Assembly (NCBI GenBank): GCA_030146295.1 | Contig: JASLCD010000239.1 | Span: forward strand, 1 to 8,000 | Direction of reading: 5' to 3' | Source of the DNA: Chryseobacterium sp. | GTDB lineage: Bacteria; Bacteroidota; Bacteroidia; Flavobacteriales; Weeksellaceae | DNA length: 8,000 nucleotides | Part shown: in pieces, positions 1 through 6,777 of the stretch | How positions within the stretch are numbered: the first letter of the stretch is position 1 | Layout: each line of letters opens with the position of its first letter | Program-made: the position numbers and the translations under genes | The notes under the pieces: model-generated | Databases searched by the model: none | Told to the model about the DNA's origin: nothing | What the model saw: only the letters and a program-made list of their open reading frames with translations

Positions 1-33
1 ACTTGATTTTTCTAAAAATTCTCTTCTGTTCAT
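1..33 (-). CDS. 5' end of a Tat-exported protein (partial)
   Basis: Reading the minus strand from the ATG at 33-31 gives MNRREFLEKSS, open to the window edge. The N-R-R-E-F-L-E-K run closely matches the twin-arginine consensus (S/T)-R-R-x-F-L-K, so the product is probably exported folded, often with a bound cofactor or metal. The gene begins 82 bases after the susD stop on the same strand, the position where flavobacterial uptake loci often carry an enzyme acting on the imported substrate. Only 11 codons are visible, so the family cannot be named; phosphatases, phosphodiesterases, oxidoreductases and amidohydrolases are among Tat-exported enzymes. There is no clear Shine-Dalgarno sequence before the start. 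The start and signal type are fairly convincing; the link to SusC/SusD is inference from position. Confidence 0.6.
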   Translation of the reverse strand, partial: MNRREFLEKSS

Positions 34-49
34 GTTCAATCGTAATAAG

Positions 50-90
50 AAAGAAACCGCAAGTTAATATGATTTTCCTGCGATTTCTTT
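50..90 (-). terminator. Hairpin with U-rich 3' side between susD and the Tat gene
   Basis: On the minus strand, AAAGAAATCGCA (90-79) pairs with TGCGGTTTCTTT (61-50) over 12 bp. The only irregularity is a G-U wobble, so the pairing is better in the minus-strand RNA than in the plus-strand RNA, where that position is a C/A mismatch. The loop is 17 nt. The 3' arm runs into CTTATTACG, giving a broken U-rich tail. The hairpin starts 26 bases past the susD stop. It fits an intrinsic terminator or a partial one (attenuator) for the susC-susD transcript. The stem base is A-U rich and the U tract is interrupted, so termination may be leaky. Confidence 0.45.
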
Positions 91-115
91 GTTTTATATA
101 AAAATAATCAGATTT

Positions 116-1636
116 TTACTGTAACCACCAAGGTTTGGAGTTGATGTTATCATTTCCTCCATATTGTGCAGCCAGAGCCGTTTTTAAGTTGGTGCTGTTA
201 TAATTGTACTCAGATTGTGGATATCTGAATCTGAACGGTGCAGCAACTCCAGCTTTCAGAGGATAGTTTGGATATCCTGTTCTTAAATAATCATAATAAG
301 AAGTCCATTGTGCCTGATGGAACATCGTCATGTACTTTTGAGTCATGATTTTTTCCAGCTGTGTCTGTAGAGGGTCAGCACTATTATAAACAACCAAAGG
401 CGTTGCCAGATACTGATTCACATCAAATCCTGAGAAATATTGTCCCGGATTTTTTACATAGGTCTGATAAAAATTGAAACTTGCTTTGATAGCATTATCA
501 TAATGTGTCTTTGCAGACCCGGATATCCAGCCTCTTGCAGTAGCTTCAGCAAGGATAAATTCAAGTTCAGAATAACTCAGTACAGAAGCAGGCTCATTGG
601 TAGGATCTTTATAGAAACGGTCATTTACTTTAGAGATATTCTTAGCAGTGATCAGAGCAGCATTGTCAGAATAGGGAGAAGTAGGGTTTCCTCCGTTATA
701 AGCTGTAAAATCGGTGATGGCTTTTCCGGCTTCTTTAGCCCCGGTAGTCTGTGCCGCAAAAGTAAATAAACGCGGATCATGTCTGTCTTTGAATATATTG
801 ATGAAATAATCTGCCATATACAAACTGGAGCCATATCCGCTGTTGTTAAACATGGTGTATCTGCTGTCTGCAGCGTCAGCAAACTTAAGCTCACCATTAT
901 CCGCAATGGAAGTCATTAAAGACTGGCTTCCTGCGATAGAAGCAAATTCTGAGGCAATATTATAATTTCCTACAGTTGTTTTCTTAGATAAAGTGATCAG
1001 AATTTTCAGACGGAAAGAATTGATCAGCTTTTTCCACTTTAAAGCATCTCCGTTGTATACGATGTCACCTTCAATTTTGTCATTGGTATTAATAAGATCA
1101 TTTGCTTCTTTCAATTCTGATAAAATTCCGGACATTACAGCTTCCTGCGTATCATATTTAGGCTGTGTAATTCCGGATTCGCCTTTTGCTGCTTCAGAAT
1201 AGGGAGCGCTTCCCACTTTTAAGCTGATATTGAAGAAATGATAAGCCCTTAAAAACTTTCCGATAGCCAGATAATTTTTATTTCCTCTTTTCTCTGCTTC
1301 CTGCATCATTTTTCCTGTATTCAGAAGTCCTTTTGTATAGACTTCAAAAGAAGCATCATTCCATTTCATATACTGATATGCATTCTCACCATCAGTGCCT
1401 ATCATCATTCTTGAAGCATACATATTATCTCCGTTTACCTGGAATGTATATTTTTCAACGTAAGTCAGAAGATTTTTAGGATCGATGCTGGCCTGGTCAT
1501 TAGGGTTTTCATTAATGGTATCAAGGCTGGTTTCACATGATGCCAATGTCAGAAGTCCGGCTGCAACTATAGATTTCATCATCCATATTGCTGTTTTACC
1601 TTTTTGCCCTTTCACTTTGTTTATAGTATTTTTCAT
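116..1636 (-). CDS. SusD/RagB-like nutrient-binding outer-membrane lipoprotein
   Basis: This 506-residue lipoprotein is probably the surface ligand-capturing partner of the SusC-type receptor encoded 20 bases upstream. A hydrophobic signal (residues 21-33) ends in the lipobox LASC with the lipidated Cys at 34, followed by the family-typical NENPN at 43-46. Other hallmarks of the SusD-like (SusD_2 type) group are FLRAYHFF near 128-135, PYSEA at 145-149, the helical C-terminal stretch around 430-456 ending in YDYLRTGYP, YPQSEYNYN at 472-480 and a C-terminal KPWW. Length is normal for the family, and most of it should be the TPR-like helical fold. The ATG at 1636 gives an unusually long, lysine-rich n-region; Met19 or Met20 (1582, 1579) would give a compact signal MMKSIVAAGLLTLASC. 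No Shine-Dalgarno is visible. The ligand cannot be deduced from sequence. Confidence 0.93.
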   Translation of the reverse strand: MKNTINKVKGQKGKTAIWMMKSIVAAGLLTLASCETSLDTINENPNDQASIDPKNLLTYVEKYTFQVNGDNMYASRMMIGTDGENAYQYMKWNDASFEVYTKGLLNTGKMMQEAEKRGNKNYLAIGKFLRAYHFFNISLKVGSAPYSEAAKGESGITQPKYDTQEAVMSGILSELKEANDLINTNDKIEGDIVYNGDALKWKKLINSFRLKILITLSKKTTVGNYNIASEFASIAGSQSLMTSIADNGELKFADAADSRYTMFNNSGYGSSLYMADYFINIFKDRHDPRLFTFAAQTTGAKEAGKAITDFTAYNGGNPTSPYSDNAALITAKNISKVNDRFYKDPTNEPASVLSYSELEFILAEATARGWISGSAKTHYDNAIKASFNFYQTYVKNPGQYFSGFDVNQYLATPLVVYNSADPLQTQLEKIMTQKYMTMFHQAQWTSYYDYLRTGYPNYPLKAGVAAPFRFRYPQSEYNYNSTNLKTALAAQYGGNDNINSKPWWLQ

Positions 1637-1656
1637 TGTCTTGACGTACTTTTTAA

Positions 1657-4600
1657 TTAGAACTTAAGATTAAATCCGATTCCAAACCATCTGCTGGATG
1701 GATCCTGAATATCATTCTCTGTTTTTGCCTGGAAATCAGGGTCAGAATAAAGGTTTTTTGATTTTTTCCACATGGCCAGATTATAAGCAGAAATATTAGC
1801 TGTGAACCCTTTTACCATTCCTTTCGGATTCAGCAATGAAGAGAAGTCATATTCTAATACTACGGATCTAAGCTTGACGAAAGTTCTGTCGAAAACGTTC
1901 GCAAACTCTTCACTTTCATCCTGTGTTACTCTTGCCTGATATGGATAGTTCTGTGCCCAGTCCTGGAAGCTTATTGCCTTGGTGTGCGGAGTGTAAAGAC
2001 CTGTTGCAGGATTATAGTTTACCCCATCCGGTACAAAATAATAAGTACCCGGATTGGCATACTCAAGATCTCTGTAGGCTACAGAATTTGGATGTTTTCC
2101 ACCCCACCACATCTTTTCAACAACCTGCGACCTCATCACTCCTCCGATACTTCCATCGATTCCGATATTTAAAGTAAATTTCTTGTATTTGAATGTGTTG
2201 TTGAAACCGAAGGTCCAGTCCGGATTAAAATGTCCTAAGTTACTTGGAGTATTAGCTCTTGTCGGCATTCCTGTATTGGCGTCAAGGATTACCTTTCCAT
2301 CCGGAGACTTTTGCCAGGTATAGTCATAATAGCTGTCCATTCTTTCGCCCAACTTAATGTTTTTATAGTTCGGCATATTATCATAAATAGAAGTCAGCTT
2401 TTGCTCATAAGTACTCCAGTTGATCAAAGTTTTCCAACTGAAATCTGCCGTTTTTACCGGAACCAGACCAAGGGAGACTTCAAATCCTTTGGTGGTGTAC
2501 TCATTTCCGTTGACATATTGTGATGTAAAACCAGACGATTCTGCTGCCGGGAACTGAAGGATATTATTATAATCTAATGTTCTGAAATAAGTAGCATCCA
2601 AAGTAATTCTGTTATTCAGGAAACCTGCACTTAAACCTAATTCATATGATTTTGTCTGTTCCGGCTTCAAAGAATTTTCTACGTTCAGAGTTGTCGGGTA
2701 ATAATACGTAGGATTTCCATTGAAGGTAACTCCCTGGTTATTCAAATAGTAATTTCTGATCGAGTAAGGCTGGAAGTCATATGCTACTTTGGCCCATGAA
2801 GCCGAAAGTTTCAACATGTTGATAGACTCAGGTAGTTTTACAAGATTTGAAATAACAGCACTGATGGAAGCGGAAGGGTAGAAGTAAGACCTGTTGGCTT
2901 TAGGAAGCGTAGAAGACCAGTCGTTACGTCCTGAAATATTGATGAAGAAAGCATTGTATAACCCGATATCAATGGTTGAATAAGCACTGTAAATCAGTTT
3001 TTCCTTCAGGTAAGTATAATTTTTAAGCGCTCCTATAGAGTTTTCGAATGTATATACTTCAGGAGTTTTCAAGCCATCCGTAGATCTTTCGTTATTGTTG
3101 TTTTTATAATAGAACGCTGAACCTCCGGCATTGATCGTAAAATCAAAGTTATCAGATATTTTTTTCTTGTAGGTAGCCAGCACATCATAATTAAGATTCC
3201 ATGTTTTGTTATCTCTCAGAATATAACCTCCACTTCTTGGAGCACTGTAATTGAAATAGGAGTAAGGACTCAATACTTCCGTTTTGCTGTGGTTTTCCAC
3301 AAGGGATATTTTCCCCTTTACAGATAGATCCTGAGTCGCTTTATATTCCAACCCTGTCTGGGCGTTGATGATATTGGTTCTGTTCTGGTTTTTATAGTAT
3401 TCTGCTCCGAACCATGGGTTGTTGTACCATGCGTAGTTCCAGTTGGCCTGTGCTCTTCCTTCTTTTCCTGGAATCCACATGTGGTTTTTCAGAGCATTTC
3501 CGTCAACATCACCTCCCATCCAGATCAGGATAGTGTACATATGTCCGCTTGGGTTGTAGTCGTAATTGGGAATATTAGGAGTAAAGGCCTGGTTGAAGTT
3601 GAACTTTGTATCGAAGATCAATTTATCTCCAAGATGATTTTCGGAAGAGAAGTTGATTCCATATTTCTGAAGATAGGAATTGGGAACTCTGTCATCATAA
3701 TTCATGAAGTTCCCGGAGAACCTGTAGATGTCTTTGTTATTTCTATAGCTGATCGCAAAGTTATTATTGTTGATCACTGCTGGCTTTAGGAAAGTACTTA
3801 AGTTATCATGGTATTTCCAGTCTATAGGAACTCTTTCATACCTCGATTTATTATCATATTGAGTTCCTGTCACAGCCCCATACCACGGAACAACCTGTCC
3901 TGTTACCTTATCTCTGATAGGACTGTTCCACTGGGCAATCTGTAAGCCGGGAACAAATTTTGGCCCCCAGATCATATCTCCATCATTCACACCGCCATCA
4001 GCTCCATCCCAGAATTCATATTTACCATGAGAACCATTTCCGTATTCAGTCTGGGTTTTCGGAAGATTGGTAAATCCTGCCGTAATCATTGTATTTTGGG
4101 AGAATTCTACAGAAAATCCTTTTTTCTTAGCATTTTTTGTAGTGATCAAAATAGCTCCGTAGCGTCCCCTCGAACCATATAGTGCAGAAGCGGTAGCTCC
4201 TTTCAGGACGTTGATGTTTTCAATATTGTTAGGATCTAAATTCTGGAAAACTTCTTTTTCTACAATCACACCATCAATTACAAAAACCAAATTGGAATTT
4301 CCTCTCAACGTAAATTGCGGAGCCTGTTGCATTCCCGTCGGATTGGAAACATTCAGACCAGCTACCTGTCCTGAGAATAAATTTCCAATGCTTGGAGTAG
4401 TGATGGTTTCAAACTGTTTGGTTCCTACTTCCTGAGTAGAATATCCAATTTTTTCTTTCTTCTTGGCAATACCTAATGCGGTAATGACAACCCCTTCAAT
4501 CTGTTTTTCGTTTGGCTTTTTTAAGACAATTGAATACTGTTTTTTTGAAGAAACCTCAACGGTATAAACAGAAAAATCAGGAGCAAAAAACTCAAGAATG

Positions 4601-4797
4601 TCTTTCGGGTTTGCAGAAATGGTGAAATTACCATTATCATCTGTAGTAGCAGTCTTTCCCGTGTTTTTGTCAGTGATGTTTACACCGGAAACACTAGAGC
4701 CGTTTTCAGATTTTACATTTCCGGAAATATTGATTTCCTGTGCGGAAAAATAGAGTGGAAGTAAAAAAACGGCAAAAGTAGCTAAAGTTTTCTTCAT
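1657..4797 (-). CDS. SusC/RagA family TonB-linked outer-membrane receptor
   Basis: This 1046-residue TonB-dependent receptor should import its ligand across the outer membrane using TonB-ExbB-ExbD energy. Domains in order: Sec signal peptide 1-19 (cleavage after FSA, before QE); carboxypeptidase-D regulatory-like beta-sandwich about 22-94; the SusC signature and TonB-box area EGVVITALGIAKKKEKIGYS at 101-120; plug about 115-225, with VFVIDGVIV, INVLKGATASALYGSR and ILITTK; then the 22-strand-type barrel to a C-terminal NLKF with terminal Phe, typical of outer-membrane barrels. Length is normal. There is no STN domain between signal peptide and carboxypeptidase-like domain, so direct signalling to a FecR-type anti-sigma factor is not expected. 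The plug has GSRGRYGAILITT where many SusC proteins have GSRAANGVILITT. It is almost certainly co-transcribed with susD (20-base gap). The ATG is preceded by eight A residues and a TAAATTTG promoter motif. Confidence 0.96.
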   Translation of the reverse strand: MKKTLATFAVFLLPLYFSAQEINISGNVKSENGSSVSGVNITDKNTGKTATTDDNGNFTISANPKDILEFFAPDFSVYTVEVSSKKQYSIVLKKPNEKQIEGVVITALGIAKKKEKIGYSTQEVGTKQFETITTPSIGNLFSGQVAGLNVSNPTGMQQAPQFTLRGNSNLVFVIDGVIVEKEVFQNLDPNNIENINVLKGATASALYGSRGRYGAILITTKNAKKKGFSVEFSQNTMITAGFTNLPKTQTEYGNGSHGKYEFWDGADGGVNDGDMIWGPKFVPGLQIAQWNSPIRDKVTGQVVPWYGAVTGTQYDNKSRYERVPIDWKYHDNLSTFLKPAVINNNNFAISYRNNKDIYRFSGNFMNYDDRVPNSYLQKYGINFSSENHLGDKLIFDTKFNFNQAFTPNIPNYDYNPSGHMYTILIWMGGDVDGNALKNHMWIPGKEGRAQANWNYAWYNNPWFGAEYYKNQNRTNIINAQTGLEYKATQDLSVKGKISLVENHSKTEVLSPYSYFNYSAPRSGGYILRDNKTWNLNYDVLATYKKKISDNFDFTINAGGSAFYYKNNNNERSTDGLKTPEVYTFENSIGALKNYTYLKEKLIYSAYSTIDIGLYNAFFINISGRNDWSSTLPKANRSYFYPSASISAVISNLVKLPESINMLKLSASWAKVAYDFQPYSIRNYYLNNQGVTFNGNPTYYYPTTLNVENSLKPEQTKSYELGLSAGFLNNRITLDATYFRTLDYNNILQFPAAESSGFTSQYVNGNEYTTKGFEVSLGLVPVKTADFSWKTLINWSTYEQKLTSIYDNMPNYKNIKLGERMDSYYDYTWQKSPDGKVILDANTGMPTRANTPSNLGHFNPDWTFGFNNTFKYKKFTLNIGIDGSIGGVMRSQVVEKMWWGGKHPNSVAYRDLEYANPGTYYFVPDGVNYNPATGLYTPHTKAISFQDWAQNYPYQARVTQDESEEFANVFDRTFVKLRSVVLEYDFSSLLNPKGMVKGFTANISAYNLAMWKKSKNLYSDPDFQAKTENDIQDPSSRWFGIGFNLKF

Positions 4798-4810
4798 TTT
4801 TTTTTGAAGG

Positions 4811-4818
4811 CAAATTTA
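4811..4818 (-). promoter_or_regulatory. Bacteroidota -7 promoter motif for susC-susD
   Basis: On the minus strand this reads TAAATTTG, an exact match to the Bacteroidota primary-sigma -7 consensus TAnnTTTG. It ends 13 bases before the susC ATG, so a transcript from it would have a leader of only a few nucleotides. I found no TTG-type -33 element at the usual 17-23 base spacing, so the site may be weak or need an activator. It is the only TAnnTTTG match I see on the minus strand in the 285-base gap. Confidence 0.5.
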
Positions 4819-5041
4819 GCAGAGCACTGTTACGAGTGTTTTAATGAGGTATTAAAATAAAAATACGATTTAATATTTTTTAACATAAAGAATTAATAGA
4901 AAAGTAAAATGAAAAATATCCTTTGTATAGGAACTTTTGCTTTATTATATAGATATTACTATAAGGTAGGAAGCACAAAGCAGCAATTTACTGTTGCGTT
5001 TTAAGATTTTGCATAAACCTTTCTATAAAAATACTAGGATA

Positions 5042-5073
5042 GAAAAACCGCGACATCAACAGCTCTGATCGTC
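5042..5073 (-). terminator. Weak terminator-like hairpin after the Omp85 gene
   Basis: Ten bases after the Omp85-like stop, the minus strand can pair CGATCA (5071-5066) with TGATGTCG (5058-5051) around a 7-nt loop, with a two-base bulge in the 3' arm. CGGTTTTTC follows. The position and T run suit an intrinsic terminator, but the six-pair bulged stem is poor, so this is only a candidate. Confidence 0.25.
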
Positions 5074-5082
5074 CTTTCTTTT

Positions 5083-6687
5083 TTAAAATCTGCTCAGGAT
5101 TCCCCAGTGGATCTTTGTATCGTTGAATTTAAAAGGATTTCCAAATTCGTTACCATTAGACAGCTGAAAGCTCATCAGACCGATTGGAATAAAAAAGTTG
5201 AAACCGAGTCCTACACTATAAAGCTTGGGTCTTACATTTAAGGATTTATTATTGAGCTGCCCATATTGCCCAAAGACGTCGAAGAAGGCCTGATTACCGA
5301 TCAGATACCGGTACTCCAGACTTCCATAATAGAAGAAATCGGCAGCGAGTGATTTCTCATTGAATCCCCGCATGGAGTTCCATCCTCCGAAACGGTATAA
5401 TTCGTTGGTGGTAAACTCTACTTTAGAATCCATCATGGCACCTTCACCCTTAATGTTCAGGAAGTGGTTTCCGGAGATATGGTAATTGTGTTCTCCAAAG
5501 AAATAAAACTGGTTTTGGTTGGCTTTGATATTATCTTTGGAATAGATTGTTGTTAAAAAATCATAGCCAGCAGTGATCTTTGTCTTATAAAGGAAAAGGT
5601 CAATGTCGGTAGGTTCGGTCATTTCAAACCATACCCCGATTCCCTTTTTGTTGTAGTCTTTTCCCTGAACATATAGGGAATCAATAATAGTAGAGGCTTC
5701 CAGCGTCCCTCTTAATCCAATTTTGTTTCGGTTGTTGATATGGTAATAAAAAGCGGGAAGGAACTTTACATTGGCGAATGTGGAATCCTGTCGGTAGATA
5801 TTCACTTTTGCATTCATCCCGACATTTGATTTAAACAGGTACGGAATATCCACCTGAAGATCGAAAGTCTGCCCTTTATCCGGGTTTCTCTGCCAGTATA
5901 AATTGACGGTTTCAAAACCATTGAACATATTCCTGAAATTGACATTCATCGTTCCGTTTAACGTAAACTTGGACGTTTTATCATTCCCAAAACCAACAAC
6001 TCCATCAAAAGTATTGGTCTTTTTCTTTTCCAGAAACAGGAAAATACTCGTAGAGTCTTTTGTAAATAAAGTTTGCGGCTGCCGTTCTAGGGTCAGAAAA
6101 GGATGGCTCTGAAACGTTTTATTGATGGCCAAAAGGTTTTTATCATCATAGTTTTTGCCTTTAAATTCCTTTTCAAGATTTTTGATGAATCTTTTAGGAA
6201 CTTTTTCATATCCTTTCACTACGAAATTATTGATCGTTCTTTTATCGTTCTTGTTAATATCAAGTTCTACGATGGGATAGCCGTTTTTCTGTCCCTTGTA
6301 TTTGGATTTGATTCTGCTGAAAGAATATCCGTCATCAATGTAAGTTTTGTTGATGCTTTTCTTGATGGAATCTAAATTCTTAGTGAAAAAATCCTTCTGA
6401 ATCTTGAGTTTCTGAACAAGAGAATCGGTAAGGTTTACATAAGTTTGATTGAAGTTCTTGCCTTTATCAAAGAAAATTTCGGTGCTGTCACCTTTTACTT
6501 TTACCTCTTTCAGTTGGGTAAAGAAATAATTATTCTGAGCTAATGAATCCAGAAATTTTACTGCAGAAGTGGAATCTTTTACTTTTTTCCTGATTTTGGT
6601 TTCTGTATCAATCAGCCAATATTGTTTCTTCTGCGCTTGTGTAAAAACGCAGAACAGTACAAAAAATATTTTTAAAAGTAATTTCAA
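5083..6687 (-). CDS. Short Omp85/BamA-like outer-membrane protein with POTRA repeats
   Basis: This 534-residue protein is a probable Omp85-superfamily barrel, the class that inserts or exports proteins at the outer membrane. A Sec signal MKLLLKIFFVLFCVFTQA (1-18) precedes a polar region. POTRA-like segments follow at about 95-150 and 152-222; the second begins INNFVVKGYEKVPKRFI and ends in a beta strand SIFLFLEKKK. A beta-rich C-terminal half from about 228 ends in a terminal Phe. RFGGWNSMRGF at 432-442 matches the conserved Omp85 (V/M)RGF loop motif. It is far shorter than true BamA (five POTRAs, about 800 residues or more), so it is an accessory paralogue and not the essential assembly factor. 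The start is TTG at 6687: an in-frame stop lies upstream and the first internal in-frame Met is near residue 247, after the signal peptide. The reductase gene lies 90 bases upstream on the same strand, so read-through is possible. Substrate unknown. Confidence 0.85.
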   Translation of the reverse strand: MKLLLKIFFVLFCVFTQAQKKQYWLIDTETKIRKKVKDSTSAVKFLDSLAQNNYFFTQLKEVKVKGDSTEIFFDKGKNFNQTYVNLTDSLVQKLKIQKDFFTKNLDSIKKSINKTYIDDGYSFSRIKSKYKGQKNGYPIVELDINKNDKRTINNFVVKGYEKVPKRFIKNLEKEFKGKNYDDKNLLAINKTFQSHPFLTLERQPQTLFTKDSTSIFLFLEKKKTNTFDGVVGFGNDKTSKFTLNGTMNVNFRNMFNGFETVNLYWQRNPDKGQTFDLQVDIPYLFKSNVGMNAKVNIYRQDSTFANVKFLPAFYYHINNRNKIGLRGTLEASTIIDSLYVQGKDYNKKGIGVWFEMTEPTDIDLFLYKTKITAGYDFLTTIYSKDNIKANQNQFYFFGEHNYHISGNHFLNIKGEGAMMDSKVEFTTNELYRFGGWNSMRGFNEKSLAADFFYYGSLEYRYLIGNQAFFDVFGQYGQLNNKSLNVRPKLYSVGLGFNFFIPIGLMSFQLSNGNEFGNPFKFNDTKIHWGILSRF

Positions 6688-6747
6688 TTTATCATTCTGA
6701 ATATAAGAAGGAACGAGGAATCTCTGCTACACAAAAGATCCTTCATT

Positions 6748-6763
6748 GCATTGCATTCAATGC
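6748..6763 (-). repeat. Short perfect hairpin between reductase and Omp85 genes
   Basis: GCATTG (6748-6753) and CAATGC (6758-6763) form a perfect 6-bp inverted repeat around a 4-base loop, 14 bases past the reductase stop codon. On the minus strand no T run follows directly (AATGAAGGATC, then TTTTG), so it is not a canonical intrinsic terminator. It could be a processing or weak pausing hairpin, or chance. Confidence 0.3.
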
Positions 6764-6777
6764 GCCTTATCAATCAA

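Noticed and set aside
440..769. Plus-strand ORF of 109 codons inside the SusD-like gene
   Set aside because: It is antisense to a well-supported lipoprotein gene and its translation has no recognisable motif.
652..906. Minus-strand ORF of 84 codons overlapping the SusD-like gene in another frame
   Set aside because: It is an out-of-frame shadow; the surrounding SusD frame is continuous, so there is no sign of a frameshift.
3481..3789. Plus-strand ORF of 102 codons inside the receptor gene
   Set aside because: It is wholly antisense to the SusC barrel region, which has an intact, recognisable protein; the translation shows no domain or signal and no promoter precedes it.
4976..5004. GCAGC/GTTGC hairpin followed by GTTTT on the plus strand
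   Set aside because: The stem is only five pairs with a wobble, and no established plus-strand gene ends there.
5020..5045. TTTCTAT...ATAGAAA inverted repeat as a terminator
   Set aside because: The stem is almost entirely A-T, the loop is 12 bases, and no T run follows on either strand.
6103..6375. Plus-strand ORF of 90 codons antisense to the Omp85-like gene
   Set aside because: Hydrophobic runs arise from the complement of lysine- and asparagine-rich codons; the opposite frame encodes the POTRA region.
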